A DNA stretch of 64,000 nt from Coprosoma sp963660615 (GCA_963660615.1 CAVKYE010000006.1:11443-75442); one strand, 5' to 3'. Numbered from the stretch's first letter, positions 43,885-52,430 are shown. Notes: a model not told the origin generated them from the sequence alone. Numbers and translations: made by a program.

Positions 43885-44892
43885 ATGAAAAACAAAATAT
43901 TACTAACTTTAGGAATAAGTGTACTAACATTAACCCTAACAGGATGTGGACAAACTCCAACCCTAAAAAATGGTGAAAAAGTTATCGCAAAAGTTGATGG
44001 TAAAAAAATTAGTGTCGAGGATTTATATGACAAACTAAAAACACAATATGGTGAAGCTACATTAGTAAATCTAATTGATGAATACATCGTAAACAAAGAA
44101 GTAGAAACTGATGAAGATGCCAAAACATACGCTGAGTCACAAATAGAATCATACAAGTCTTCATACAAAAGTTATGGCAAAGATTTTAACGAAGCACTAA
44201 CAAGTGCTGGTTATAAAGACGAAGACGCCTTCAAAGAGGCATTAATTCTTGAATACAAGAAAAAAACAATAACTGAAGATTATGTAAAAGGTCAATTAAA
44301 AGACTCAGAAATCGAAAAATACTATGAAGAAAACATTTATGGTGACATTGAAGCAAAACATATTTTAATCTCTCCTGACACAAATGACAACATGTCAGAT
44401 GACGAAAAAACAAAAGCAGAAGAAAAAGCTAAAAAAGAAGCCGAAAAAATCATCAAAAAACTAAACAAAGGTGAAAGCTTTAGCAAATTAGCAAAAGAAT
44501 ATTCAGATGACTCAGGAACAGCTTCAAAAGGCGGAAAACTAACAATCACCTATGGTGAAGTCGTTGACGAAGTATGGAATGCCGCAAACAAACTAGAAAA
44601 CAAAAAATATACAACAGAACCAGTTAAATCAGAATATGGTTACCACATCATCTACAAAATAAAACAAAAAGATAAACCAAAACTAAATGAAGTAAGAGAC
44701 GACATCATCGACAAATTAGTAGAAGAAAAAATGGATGAAGACTCAACACTACAAACCGAAGCAATGGTAGAACTAAGAAAAAAATACAACTTAAAAATAA
44801 ATGATAACGACATCAAAGAAACTTATAATAAATCAATAAAAGAAGCCCTATCAGCCGATAGTACTTCAGATTCAGAAAACAGCTCTAACTAA
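43885..44892 (+). CDS. prsA: Foldase lipoprotein PrsA (parvulin-type prolyl isomerase)
   Basis: A 335-residue extracellular lipoprotein that helps secreted proteins fold. Signal peptide with lipobox LTGC (Cys21). A SurA-N-like helical region precedes the parvulin domain at about 150-255 (EAKHILISP to YGYHIIYKIKQ). Acidic Ser-rich C-terminus. Start ATG 43885 behind GAAAGGAAG; earlier in-frame starts lack a site. The gene's 3' end forms half of a terminator shared with recX. Confidence 0.93.
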   Translation: MKNKILLTLGISVLTLTLTGCGQTPTLKNGEKVIAKVDGKKISVEDLYDKLKTQYGEATLVNLIDEYIVNKEVETDEDAKTYAESQIESYKSSYKSYGKDFNEALTSAGYKDEDAFKEALILEYKKKTITEDYVKGQLKDSEIEKYYEENIYGDIEAKHILISPDTNDNMSDDEKTKAEEKAKKEAEKIIKKLNKGESFSKLAKEYSDDSGTASKGGKLTITYGEVVDEVWNAANKLENKKYTTEPVKSEYGYHIIYKIKQKDKPKLNEVRDDIIDKLVEEKMDEDSTLQTEAMVELRKKYNLKINDNDIKETYNKSIKEALSADSTSDSENSSN

Positions 44893-44903
44893 GCTGTTTT
44901 TTT
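44878..44903 (+). terminator. Terminator of prsA overlapping the recX end
   Basis: AACAGCT, a 7-base loop and AGCTGTT followed by Ts. Both convergent stop codons (44892 and 44889) lie in the hairpin. Confidence 0.85.
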
Positions 44904-45653
44904 ACTTACAAAATCATTAATATCATCCGCACTATACCCTTTACTATAAAGTTTACCTTTAAGCATATACAAAAGCTTATCACCACTATATTTCTTCAAA
45001 AGTTTATTATAAACCTTCTCCATCGAATCAAAATTGGTAGGAATAACAGTAGAAGCCAAACACTCTAAAACATCATCCCTATCATATCCCAAATTCACCA
45101 AATAAACAAGCGTCTTTTGCTTAAAACTAAAAGAAGAACCTTTAAAACCACATTTCCTTTTATTAATTACTTTATTAATCCTCTCAAAAATAAAATCTTT
45201 ATCAAAACAAATAACCTGAGAAATAATTTCCGAAGAAACATTAAATTCCATTAACTTATTTTTAATTTTGAAAGGTCCATCCAAACTCAAATTAATCCTA
45301 TCATTAGTATAAGCCTTAGCAAAAGCCAAATCATTTATAAAACCAAGATTCTTCAAAGATAAAATAATCCTATCACTATCTTCCACCTTAATACCAGACT
45401 CATTTAAATATTTTCTTACTTCCCACTCACTCCTAAGCCTTCTACTAATCATATTAATAGTCTTATAATAACATTCATAATAAGAAGTATCATTTATAAT
45501 CTTATCAAATAAATCCTTACTAATATTTTTATCAAAAAGTAAATCATTTTTCAAAATAACATCATCATAAGTTGTAATAACATCACCATTATTAAAAATA
45601 ATTTTATATCTTCCATTGCTTTTTTTAATCTTCTCTATTTTCACCTTATCCAC
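44889..45653 (-). CDS. recX: Regulatory protein RecX
   Basis: A 254-residue RecX that modulates RecA filaments. RecX helical repeats are visible: YYECYYKTINMISRRLRSEW, VRKYLNESGI, LGFINDLAFAKAYTNDR and GPFKIKNKL. It is longer than typical E. coli RecX, as in other Firmicutes. I chose GTG 45653, 9 bases after GGAGG; the ATG further upstream has none. A palindrome lies just upstream. Confidence 0.88.
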   Translation of the reverse strand: MDKVKIEKIKKSNGRYKIIFNNGDVITTYDDVILKNDLLFDKNISKDLFDKIINDTSYYECYYKTINMISRRLRSEWEVRKYLNESGIKVEDSDRIILSLKNLGFINDLAFAKAYTNDRINLSLDGPFKIKNKLMEFNVSSEIISQVICFDKDFIFERINKVINKRKCGFKGSSFSFKQKTLVYLVNLGYDRDDVLECLASTVIPTNFDSMEKVYNKLLKKYSGDKLLYMLKGKLYSKGYSADDINDFVSKKTA

Positions 45654-45679
45654 TCTATCAAACCTCCAAAACAATATTA

Positions 45680-45699
45680 ACATACATATGTACGTATGT
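45680..45699. repeat. 20-bp near-perfect palindrome upstream of recX
   Basis: ACATAC and GTATGT flank an 8-base near-symmetrical core. It lies 27-46 bases before the recX start, a natural place for a repressor operator. Confidence 0.5.
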
Positions 45700-45706
45700 C
45701 AACGCT

Positions 45707-45733
45707 AAAAAAAATAATTATAAAATTATTTTT
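45707..45733 (-). terminator. Terminator after rpoZ
   Basis: On the minus strand AAAAATAATT, a 4-base loop and AATTATTTTT. It overlaps the last codons of rpoZ. Confidence 0.75.
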
Positions 45734-45926
45734 CTTCAATATGTATTAATCCCTTTGATACTTCCTCAAGAGCTTTTCCTAAATTTTTAGAAGATTTATA
45801 CTCATTTTCTTTTAATTGATAATGACTGTTTTCATCCATCTCCTTAGCTCTTTTCGCAACAACATTAACAAGTAAATATTTAGAACCAACTTGATTCAAT
45901 AATTTATCTATTGAAGGATATAACAT
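45726..45926 (-). CDS. rpoZ: DNA-directed RNA polymerase subunit omega
   Basis: A 66-residue omega subunit that stabilises the beta' subunit. It opens MLYPSIDKLLNQVGSKYLLV, followed by NVVAKRAKEM and SSKNLGKALEEVSKGLI, matching the Firmicute omega pattern (S-KYxLVxxVAKRAR and KxVxxALEEI). Confidence 0.93.
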   Translation of the reverse strand: MLYPSIDKLLNQVGSKYLLVNVVAKRAKEMDENSHYQLKENEYKSSKNLGKALEEVSKGLIHIEEK

Positions 45927-46017
45927 CTTATCACACTCCCAATATCAATAATATAACAAATTAAATAAAATTACAACAATTAAACCGAAATTTGACATTT
46001 TTTAACATTTAAAAACC

Positions 46018-47283
46018 TCATTTTATAATTTCATAAATAAGTTTAGGGGCAGACACTTGTTCTAAAGAAATCTCAAAACAAGAAAGAACCGCATTTTCAG
46101 GTATCATTTTTTCATTATAATATATGCAAGCAAGCACATCACCAACCTCTACATAATCAGAAACCTTGCGAGAAAGAACAATACCAACACCATAATCAAT
46201 AACATCGTCTTTAGTATGCCTACCTGCCCCAAGACTGCGAGCAAGTTCACCAATTTTAAGCGCATCAATACGCGAAATATAACCAGATGATTTAGCCTTT
46301 ATTTCTATTTTATTAGATGCCACACAAACATCATCAACATTACCACCTTGATACTCACACATTTCCTTAAACTTCTCATATCCATTACCACTAGCAAGCG
46401 CATTCTCAACATATTCAATAGCCTCTTCCATAGGTATGTTCTTATCTAAAGAAAGCATAAGAGAACCCAAATTAATTACAAGCTCATTTAAATCCTTAGG
46501 TCCAGCTCCCTTAAGAGACTTAATAGCCTCAAGAACCTCAAGGCCATTACCAATAGCAAACCCCAAAGGCTCATCCATATTAGTAAGCACACACAAAGTC
46601 TCCTTACCATTAAGAGTTCCAATCTTACACATAATCCTAGCAAGTTCCTTAGCCTCATCCAAAGTTTTAACCAAAGCCCCATTGCCAACTTTCAAATCAA
46701 TAACAATCTTACTAGCCCCAGAAGCAAGCTTCTTACTCATAATACTAGAAGCAATAAGTGGAATAGAATCAGTAGTACCAGTAACATCACGTAAAGCATA
46801 AAGTTTTTTATCAGCAGGACACAAATTTCCCATTTGACTTACAATAGCCACCCCAATATCAGAAACCTGCTTTTTAACCATATCCAAAGGAATATCCGCC
46901 TTAAATCCATTAATAGCCTCTAACTTATCAATCGTTCCACCAGTATGTCCAAGTCCTCTACCACTCATCTTAGCCACATTAACCCCTAAAGAAGCCATCA
47001 AAGGAGCCAAAACAAGAGTTGTCTTATCACCAACACCACCAGTAGAATGCTTATCCACACTATCAAAACCAAGGTCAATAACATCACCACTATTAAGCAT
47101 AACCAAAGTTAAATCAATAATCTCCTTATCACTCATTCCATTAATCCTAATAGCCGTAAGCAAAGCACTTATCTGATAATCAGGGATTTCACCATTCACA
47201 TACCCCATAACCGCATAAGAAATCTCCGCATTATTAAGTTCTTCATTGTTAATCTTTTTTGAAATAATTTGTAAAATATCCAC
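46018..47283 (-). CDS. pdp: Pyrimidine-nucleoside phosphorylase
   Basis: A 421-residue glycosyltransferase of the thymidine/pyrimidine phosphorylase family, releasing pyrimidine bases and (deoxy)ribose-1-phosphate. The family signature SGRGLGHTGGTIDKLEAI is complete, with VDKHSTGGVGDKTTLVLAP before it. The C-terminal domain (RIDALKIGELARSLGAGRHTK) is normal. Pdp accepts uridine and thymidine, DeoA mainly thymidine; the Firmicute type suggests Pdp. It stands alone. Confidence 0.93.
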   Translation of the reverse strand: MDILQIISKKINNEELNNAEISYAVMGYVNGEIPDYQISALLTAIRINGMSDKEIIDLTLVMLNSGDVIDLGFDSVDKHSTGGVGDKTTLVLAPLMASLGVNVAKMSGRGLGHTGGTIDKLEAINGFKADIPLDMVKKQVSDIGVAIVSQMGNLCPADKKLYALRDVTGTTDSIPLIASSIMSKKLASGASKIVIDLKVGNGALVKTLDEAKELARIMCKIGTLNGKETLCVLTNMDEPLGFAIGNGLEVLEAIKSLKGAGPKDLNELVINLGSLMLSLDKNIPMEEAIEYVENALASGNGYEKFKEMCEYQGGNVDDVCVASNKIEIKAKSSGYISRIDALKIGELARSLGAGRHTKDDVIDYGVGIVLSRKVSDYVEVGDVLACIYYNEKMIPENAVLSCFEISLEQVSAPKLIYEIIK

Positions 47284-47329
47284 GCTATCATCCTTTCACA
47301 ATAATAAAATTATACCATAAAACAAAAAG

Positions 47330-47355
47330 AAAAAAAAGACAGTACACAACTATCT
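47330..47355 (-). terminator. Terminator after the 47709 regulator
   Basis: On the minus strand AGATAGT, a 5-base loop and ACTGTCT followed by Ts; overlaps the stop. Confidence 0.75.
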
Positions 47356-47709
47356 CATTCTTTTGTCAATAAGTTTACAAGCTCTCGCAGGATCCCTATA
47401 AAGAGCCTTATAAATCTTAGGATACTTTTCAAGTTCCTCTAAAATAACAAGCTTTTGTTTAGGAATCATAACAGAATAATCCTCATTATCACTACTAACA
47501 ACTCTAACTTCCCTTCCAGCAAGAGCATTTAAACTAACATCCAAAATTTCTGAAAGTCTAATAAAATTATCAAAAGTAGGCGTTCTATCACCATTTTCAT
47601 ACCAACAAACAGCCACCTTAGAAACACCCATCTTTTCAGCCAAATCAGCCTGAGACATTCCAAGTTCTTTTCTTCTTTGTTTAACTAATAAACCATCAAT
47701 TTTGTTCAT
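47350..47709 (-). CDS. XRE family transcriptional regulator
   Basis: A 119-residue regulator. The N-terminal helix-turn-helix (KQRRKELGMSQADLAEKMGV then SKVAVCWYENGDRTP, residues 10-44) is followed by LSEILDVSLNALAGR, the usual XRE sequence. The C-terminal half (about 60 residues, ILEELEKYPKIYKALYRDPARA) is unassigned and may bind a ligand or dimerise. It is divergent from the next XRE gene, with 260 bases between them. Confidence 0.85.
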   Translation of the reverse strand: MNKIDGLLVKQRRKELGMSQADLAEKMGVSKVAVCWYENGDRTPTFDNFIRLSEILDVSLNALAGREVRVVSSDNEDYSVMIPKQKLVILEELEKYPKIYKALYRDPARACKLIDKRMR

Positions 47710-47893
47710 AAAATCACCGTTATCCCCTCGTTAATAACATTATATCAATAAAGTTAACAAATAGCGCATTAATTCACTTAAGGTTATCAAACAAACATAC
47801 ATTTCAATTATACCATGTATACAAAAAGTTGTAAATCATAAGAAATGATTATATTAAAACCATAAATAATTTTAACTTGCAATAAAACGCCTC

Positions 47894-47920
47894 TTTTTTA
47901 ACAAAAAGTTAAAAAAATAC
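47894..47920. promoter_or_regulatory. Candidate XRE operator (inverted repeat)
   Basis: TTTTTTAAC and GTTAAAAAA flank a 5-base spacer, just upstream of the promoter at 47922. A second imperfect copy (ATAAC-ACAAA-GTTAA) lies in that promoter's spacer. Confidence 0.55.
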
Positions 47921-47921
47921 C

Positions 47922-47950
47922 TTGATTATAACACAAAGTTAATATATAAT
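47922..47950 (+). promoter_or_regulatory. Promoter of the small XRE regulator
   Basis: TTGATT at 47922, a 17-base spacer with an operator-like half pair, and TATAAT at 47945. Confidence 0.75.
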
Positions 47951-47969
47951 TATTATAGGAGGTAGAGAA

Positions 47970-48173
47970 ATGACAAAACTAAAAAAAATCAGAATAGCAA
48001 AACAAATGAGTTGCAAAGACATGTCAAACATACTAAATATAAGCAAATCATTTTATTGGCAAATCGAAAGCATGCAAAGAAGATTAGCATACGATATGGC
48101 CATAAAAATAGCTCAAATCTTTAATATGACTCCTGACGAATTATTCCTAGAAGACTACTTAAAACAAGGCTAA
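47970..48173 (+). CDS. Small XRE/Cro-type regulator (67 aa)
   Basis: A 67-residue helix-turn-helix protein with nothing beyond the DNA-binding domain: TKLKKIRIAKQMSCKDMSNI, NISKSFYWQIESMQRR, IAQIFNMTPDELF. Good AGGAGG ribosome site. Short size and operator-like repeats in its promoter suggest a self-regulating Cro-like repressor. Its stop lies in the palindromic terminator shared with the convergent ssb gene. Confidence 0.85.
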   Translation: MTKLKKIRIAKQMSCKDMSNILNISKSFYWQIESMQRRLAYDMAIKIAQIFNMTPDELFLEDYLKQG

Positions 48174-48184
48174 GCCTTGTTTTT
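48161..48184. terminator. Bidirectional terminator shared by the XRE and ssb genes
   Basis: AAAACAAGGC, TAAG-type loop and GCCTTGTTTT form a near-perfect palindrome. The two convergent coding sequences overlap by four bases in its loop. Confidence 0.85.
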
Positions 48185-48496
48185 ACTAGATAAAAAAGTA
48201 ACTTTTTCAGCCACAACTTCAGTAACATATTTATGACCATCAGAAGATTCATAATCACTAGTTTGAATACGTCCCTTAACTCCAACCAAATCACCTTTTT
48301 TACAATACTCAGTTGTACTTTCAGCAACACCTTGCCATAATTTACACCCTATAAAATCAGTTTCATATTCACCGTCCATATTCTTATAAGAACGGGGAAC
48401 TGCTAAAGTAATACGAGAAACCTTCTTCCCAGTTTCCGTTTCAAAAAGTTCTGGATCATTAGCAATTCTTCCAACTAAAATAGTATGATTAAGCAT
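48170..48496 (-). CDS. Single-stranded DNA-binding protein, short (SsbB-like)
   Basis: A 108-residue OB-fold SSB: MLNHTILVGRIANDPELFET, then ITLAVPRSYKN and FIGCKLWQGVAESTTEYCKK, KGDLVGVKGRIQT. The chain stops after the OB fold (VTFLSSKNKA) and lacks the acidic tail (DDDIPF type) that recruits partner proteins, so it resembles SsbB/YwpH, which works in competence rather than replication. Start ATG 48496 behind GGAGG. Confidence 0.88.
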   Translation of the reverse strand: MLNHTILVGRIANDPELFETETGKKVSRITLAVPRSYKNMDGEYETDFIGCKLWQGVAESTTEYCKKGDLVGVKGRIQTSDYESSDGHKYVTEVVAEKVTFLSSKNKA

Positions 48497-48661
48497 ATGT
48501 ATTCCTCCTTTCCAAGTACAATATAATCCCAAAAAGAAAAAAACACAAATAGCAAAAATGAGCAAATTACCAATCAAAACAATCACAAAAAAACATTTTG
48601 TCTAAAGAAAAATTAAAATATTAATCAAAAAAAATAATCACAAAAATAAAAACTATAAGAA

Positions 48662-49018
48662 CTAAAATTTCTTACAGTTAAGTTTAACATCACCAAAAGT
48701 AACCTTTAAAGTACTATAATCAATATTAATAGTTGCATAAGTATCATCATCACACTTTTTAAAAGCACTAAGATCATACTCTTCACCCTCTTTTTTATTA
48801 GCATCCTTTAAATCCTTCAAAGTCACCTTATAAATAGCAGCCCCAGTATTAGAACTCATATACTTATCAAAATAGTCCAAAGCAGGTTTTTTCATAGCTT
48901 CTTTCATTTTTTCCGTATTATCTTTATCCCATAAATATAATCCAAAAACAAAAATAACTAAAACTATAACAACAATTAAACAAAAAATCATTTTACCTTT
49001 TCCCTTTTTCTTCTCCAT
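48662..49018 (-). CDS. Small membrane-anchored hypothetical protein
   Basis: A 118-residue protein: Lys-rich N-terminus, one membrane helix (about 10-29), then an extracellular domain of 85 residues with two cysteines (near 88 and 115) that could pair. Unrecognised. It lies 13 bases downstream of sufB on the same strand, so it may be cotranscribed, though nothing links it to Fe-S assembly. Confidence 0.45.
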   Translation of the reverse strand: MEKKKGKGKMIFCLIVVIVLVIFVFGLYLWDKDNTEKMKEAMKKPALDYFDKYMSSNTGAAIYKVTLKDLKDANKKEGEEYDLSAFKKCDDDTYATINIDYSTLKVTFGDVKLNCKKF

Positions 49019-49030
49019 ATCATTTCCTCC

Positions 49031-50341
49031 TTAAAAATATTTTTTCAATAAAGCATTAAGCTCAACCGCATATTCCATTGGTAAATTTTCCCTAAATTCA
49101 TCAATAAATCCCATAATCATAAGTTCCTTAGCCTTTTCCTCATCAAGGCCCCTACTCATCAAATAAAATAACTTGTCCTTATCAAGTTTAGACACTGTAG
49201 CCTCATGTTCCAAATAAGAAGAATTATTAGCCACAACATTCTTAGGAATCGTATCGCTCTTAGAAACATCATCCAAAATAATCGTATCACACTTAACATT
49301 AGCCTTAGAATTATTAGCCTTTTTATCAATATAAACCGTCCCACGGTAACTCGCATTACCCCCAGAAGAAGCAATCGATTTACTAATAATATTACTAACC
49401 GTATTAGGAGCTAAATGAATCATCTTAGCTCCCGCATCTTGAACTTGATTAGAAGAAGCTACCGCAATAGAAATACAATTACCTCTAGCGCCTTCCCCTT
49501 CCAAAATACAAGCAGGATATTTCATATTAATTTTAGACCCAATATTACCATCAATCCACTCCATAAGACCATCATCCAAAACCAAAGCCCTTTTAGTAAC
49601 CAAATTATAAATATTATCAGCCCAATTTTGAATAGTCGTATAACGGCAACTAGCCCCCTTCTCAACAAAAATTTCTACCACAGCCGCATGAAGTGAATCA
49701 GCCAAATGATAAGTAGCTGTACACCCCTCCATATAATGAACATGACTACCCTCACCAACAATAATCAAAGTCCTTTCAAATTGCCCCATATTCTTAGTAT
49801 CAATCCTAAAATAACTTTGAAGAGGCCTATCAATAGTCGTATGAGGCGGAATATAAATAAAAGTACCCCCACTCCATACCGCACCATTTAAAGCCGTATA
49901 CTTATTCTCATCATATTTAACAAGCTTATTAAAATACTTCTTAAAAATATCAGGATGATTCTTAAGTGCATCATCAGTACTACAAAAAATAACATTCTTA
50001 TCCTCAAGTTCCTTTATCATACTATGATAAACAACTTCACTTTCATACTGTGCTCCAATACCATCTAAATATTTCTTCTCCGCATCAATAAGACCAACTT
50101 TATCAAATGTATTTCTAATATTACAAGAAACATTATCCCAATTATCAGCAACCTTAGGAGAAACCCTTTTATAATAATTTATCTTATCAAAGTCAATCTT
50201 AAGTTCAGGTCCAAAATTAGGATTAGGCATCGAAACAAATGTCCTATAAGCCTCAAGCCTAAAATCAGTCATCCACTTTGGCTCACCTTTCGTTTTAGAA
50301 ATAGAAATAATTTTCTCTTCACTAAGACCAAGTTCTTTCAT
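49031..50341 (-). CDS. sufB: Fe-S cluster assembly protein SufB
   Basis: A 436-residue component of the SUF iron-sulfur scaffold. It opens with the SufB N-terminal region (KTKGEPKWMTDFRLEAYRTF), and has the right-handed beta-helix core with TYHLADSLHAAVVEIFVEKGA, then GNIGSKINMKYP and the C-terminal LMIMGFIDEF. It overlaps sufU by 4 bases. SufC (ATPase), SufD and SufS are not adjacent. Confidence 0.93.
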   Translation of the reverse strand: MKELGLSEEKIISISKTKGEPKWMTDFRLEAYRTFVSMPNPNFGPELKIDFDKINYYKRVSPKVADNWDNVSCNIRNTFDKVGLIDAEKKYLDGIGAQYESEVVYHSMIKELEDKNVIFCSTDDALKNHPDIFKKYFNKLVKYDENKYTALNGAVWSGGTFIYIPPHTTIDRPLQSYFRIDTKNMGQFERTLIIVGEGSHVHYMEGCTATYHLADSLHAAVVEIFVEKGASCRYTTIQNWADNIYNLVTKRALVLDDGLMEWIDGNIGSKINMKYPACILEGEGARGNCISIAVASSNQVQDAGAKMIHLAPNTVSNIISKSIASSGGNASYRGTVYIDKKANNSKANVKCDTIILDDVSKSDTIPKNVVANNSSYLEHEATVSKLDKDKLFYLMSRGLDEEKAKELMIMGFIDEFRENLPMEYAVELNALLKKYF

Positions 50342-50763
50342 TTCTCTAACTCCTTTAAAATTTTTTCAACACCCCACCAAGGAAGTAAAACACACTTTTT
50401 ACGATTAGGCTGTTTATAAATATCATCATAAACAATAGCTTCCTCTAAAACATCCTTATCATACTCTTTTTCCGTAATCATATTAAGAAAATTATTCAAA
50501 ATAACAGTAGCCTCATCCTTAGTCTTACCAATCAAAATATCCGTCATAATAGAAGAAGAACTTATACACATAGCACAAGCCTCCCCATCAAAACGAATAT
50601 CCGAAATAACACCAGAAGAAAACTTAATCTCCAAATTAACCTCATCTATACAACTCTCATTATTCATATTAATCTTCAAATAATCATCTTTATTTAATAA
50701 GCCTCTATTCCTAGGATTTTGATAATGATCTAAAATAATATCTCTTTTAATATTTGCATCCAT
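50338..50763 (-). CDS. sufU: Fe-S assembly sulfur carrier SufU
   Basis: A 141-residue NifU/IscU-like protein that accepts sulfur from SufS. RDIILDHYQNPRNRG near the N-terminus is diagnostic. The three conserved cysteines are present: in NNESCIDEV, ACAMCIS and RKKCVLLPW. The usual CGD is CID. Start ATG 50763 lies 6 bases after GGAGGG. Confidence 0.92.
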   Translation of the reverse strand: MDANIKRDIILDHYQNPRNRGLLNKDDYLKINMNNESCIDEVNLEIKFSSGVISDIRFDGEACAMCISSSSIMTDILIGKTKDEATVILNNFLNMITEKEYDKDVLEEAIVYDDIYKQPNRKKCVLLPWWGVEKILKELEK

Positions 50764-50816
50764 CTTCATCCCTCCATACTTACAATATTATACATCCTAT
50801 TTCAAAGAAAAACAAG

Positions 50817-50838
50817 AAAAAAAGCACTAATTTGTGCC
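50817..50838 (-). terminator. Terminator after spoVS
   Basis: On the minus strand GCAC, a 6-base loop and GTGC followed by seven Ts, directly at the spoVS stop. Confidence 0.8.
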
Positions 50839-51098
50839 TATCTTGATTCAACAATTAACTTAATAGCCGTACGCTCTTCTCCATCAATTACAATATCCGT
50901 AAATGCTGGAATACATATTAAATTTTTCCCAGAAGGCGCAACAAACCCACGAGCAATCGCTACCGCTTTAATAGCTTGATTTAAAGCTCCAGCCCCTATT
51001 GCTTGAATTTCCACAGAGCCCTTTTCCCTAAATACATTCGCAAGCGCACCTGCAACAGAATTAGGATTAGACTTAGCTCTTACCTTTAATGTTTCCAT
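50838..51098 (-). CDS. spoVS: Stage V sporulation protein S
   Basis: An 86-residue nucleic-acid-binding protein of the Alba-like SpoVS family: METLKVRAKSNPNSVAGALA, GAGALNQAIKAVAIARGFVA, and a GEERTAIKLIVE ending. It is nearly identical in pattern to Bacillus SpoVS, which affects spore coat assembly and septation. It stands alone with its own terminator. Confidence 0.96.
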   Translation of the reverse strand: METLKVRAKSNPNSVAGALANVFREKGSVEIQAIGAGALNQAIKAVAIARGFVAPSGKNLICIPAFTDIVIDGEERTAIKLIVESR

Positions 51099-51189
51099 AA
51101 ATATTTCCTCCTTTGCTTTTACACTAAATTATATGAACAAATTTGATTATTATACTAATTAATTGTATAATTTACTAAAGGAGAAAAAC

Positions 51190-51558
51190 ATGAATAACAT
51201 AAACAATATTTTAACAAAACTAGAAAAATCAAAATTTAGAAATAGTTTCACCTTAAAAGAAAAAGAATTAAAATACATAAACGAAAAAGGAATAGAAACA
51301 ATAAAACAACATGCCAGAGACTTCATCACCAAAAGACTAGCCCCCAAAAACCCCAAAAACGACGGAAAACAAACACCTATGAAAAATCACCCCGTCTTTA
51401 TAGCCCAACACGCTACCGCAACCTGCTGTAGAAGCTGCCTTTATAAATGGCACAAAATACCAAAAAACAAAGAATTAAACCAAGAAGAAATAAACTACAT
51501 CGTATCAGTAATAATGGCTTACATAAAAAAACAAATAAATATTGCAAACCAAAAATAA
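51190..51558 (+). CDS. DUF4186 family protein
   Basis: A 122-residue cytosolic protein of the DUF4186 family: FRNSFTLKEKELKYINEKGI, HARDFITKRLAP, DGKQTPMKNHPVFIAQHATA, TCCRSCLYKWHKIPK. The HPVFIAQHATATCCR-C motif has conserved His and Cys that look metal-binding. Function unknown. Start ATG 51190 with AAAGGAG upstream. Upstream of tRNA-Gly on the plus strand and A/C-rich like other resident plus-strand genes. Confidence 0.88.
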   Translation: MNNINNILTKLEKSKFRNSFTLKEKELKYINEKGIETIKQHARDFITKRLAPKNPKNDGKQTPMKNHPVFIAQHATATCCRSCLYKWHKIPKNKELNQEEINYIVSVIMAYIKKQINIANQK

Positions 51559-51638
51559 AAAAACTTTAACTATTAAGAAAATACCCAATCCCGCGTATAT
51601 CCCACCCGCAAGTTTTTAAAAAAAATTCAGAAAAATCA

Positions 51639-51667
51639 TTGACATTAATAAAACATTTGCGTATAAT
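51639..51667 (+). promoter_or_regulatory. Promoter of tRNA-Gly
   Basis: TTGACA at 51639, 17 bases and TATAAT at 51662, both consensus. Confidence 0.9.
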
Positions 51668-51685
51668 TATAAGTGCCTATTAATT

Positions 51686-51759
<74 letters not shown>

Positions 51760-51798
51760 TTGAGGAATCTGTTCGGAAAATCCGAACTTACATATATG

Positions 51799-51823
51799 AA
51801 TCATTCGAAAGAATGATTTTTTT
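51799..51823 (+). terminator. Terminator after tRNA-Gly
   Basis: AATCATTC, GAAA and GAATGATT followed by Ts. A related stem ends the methyltransferase gene at 58982. Confidence 0.85.
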
Positions 51824-51868
51824 GTGTTTATAAATCATCCATCCAAAAAAGAAAGGATGGTGAAAATA

Positions 51869-52138
51869 ATGAAACAATTTAATATTTACAAGTCAACAAT
51901 GAAATATTTAACAGATAAAAACTTATCTTTAAATGCTAAAGGTTTCTTAACTATTATTTTATTTAATGATGGAATTATTGGATTAGATATTCAAAAATAT
52001 TGTACTGATAATAAAGAAACAATAAAAGATGCTTTACTGGAACTAAGAATCAACAAGTATATTAAGTACGATTCAGAATCTAAAAAATTAATAGCAGCTC
52101 CTGTTCCATATACTGAATGGGATGAAGATTTAAGATAA
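51869..52138 (+). CDS. Small winged-helix-like protein
   Basis: An 89-residue protein. YLTDKNLSLNAKGFLTIILF and KDALLELRINKYIKYD follow the winged-helix pattern of phage and plasmid replication-initiator N-termini (LSxxAKGxxxxL...ELxxxGYI). Without a catalytic partner it may bind DNA for control of the element. Start ATG 51869 with GGATGGTGAAAATA upstream. It is the first gene of the island and precedes the 52154 gene by 15 bases. Confidence 0.6.
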   Translation: MKQFNIYKSTMKYLTDKNLSLNAKGFLTIILFNDGIIGLDIQKYCTDNKETIKDALLELRINKYIKYDSESKKLIAAPVPYTEWDEDLR

Positions 52139-52153
52139 GAAAGGAGTTTATTT

Positions 52154-52426
52154 ATGTTAAATATTATTACAAAAGAAGTTCCAATTGATGAAGAACTTCA
52201 ATCAAAGATTCAATTTATTTGTGATTTTTGTAATGTTAAACCAATTTTTATTAACGGTTCTATTCGTAAAATTGAAAAAACAAATATTAATTATATTGAG
52301 CCAAATAAAATAATAATTAGAAGTACTACATTTCTTGCATTTAATCATAACAAAGATGTATATGTAGAAAACTTACAAAAACGCATTAATATTAGTGACT
52401 TACAAGAATATATTAAAAGTTTGTAA
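52154..52426 (+). CDS. Hypothetical protein of the island
   Basis: A 90-residue cytosolic protein, unrecognised. N-terminal LNIITKEVPIDEELQSKIQF; a Phe/Asn/Ile-rich centre; C-terminal helix ISDLQEYIKSL. It forms a small operon with the winged-helix gene, with AAGGAG upstream. Confidence 0.45.
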   Translation: MLNIITKEVPIDEELQSKIQFICDFCNVKPIFINGSIRKIEKTNINYIEPNKIIIRSTTFLAFNHNKDVYVENLQKRINISDLQEYIKSL

Positions 52427-52430
52427 GCTA

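Noticed and set aside
46436..46801. Plus-strand ORF of 121 codons opposite pdp
   Set aside because: A shadow frame of a highly conserved enzyme gene; no start context.
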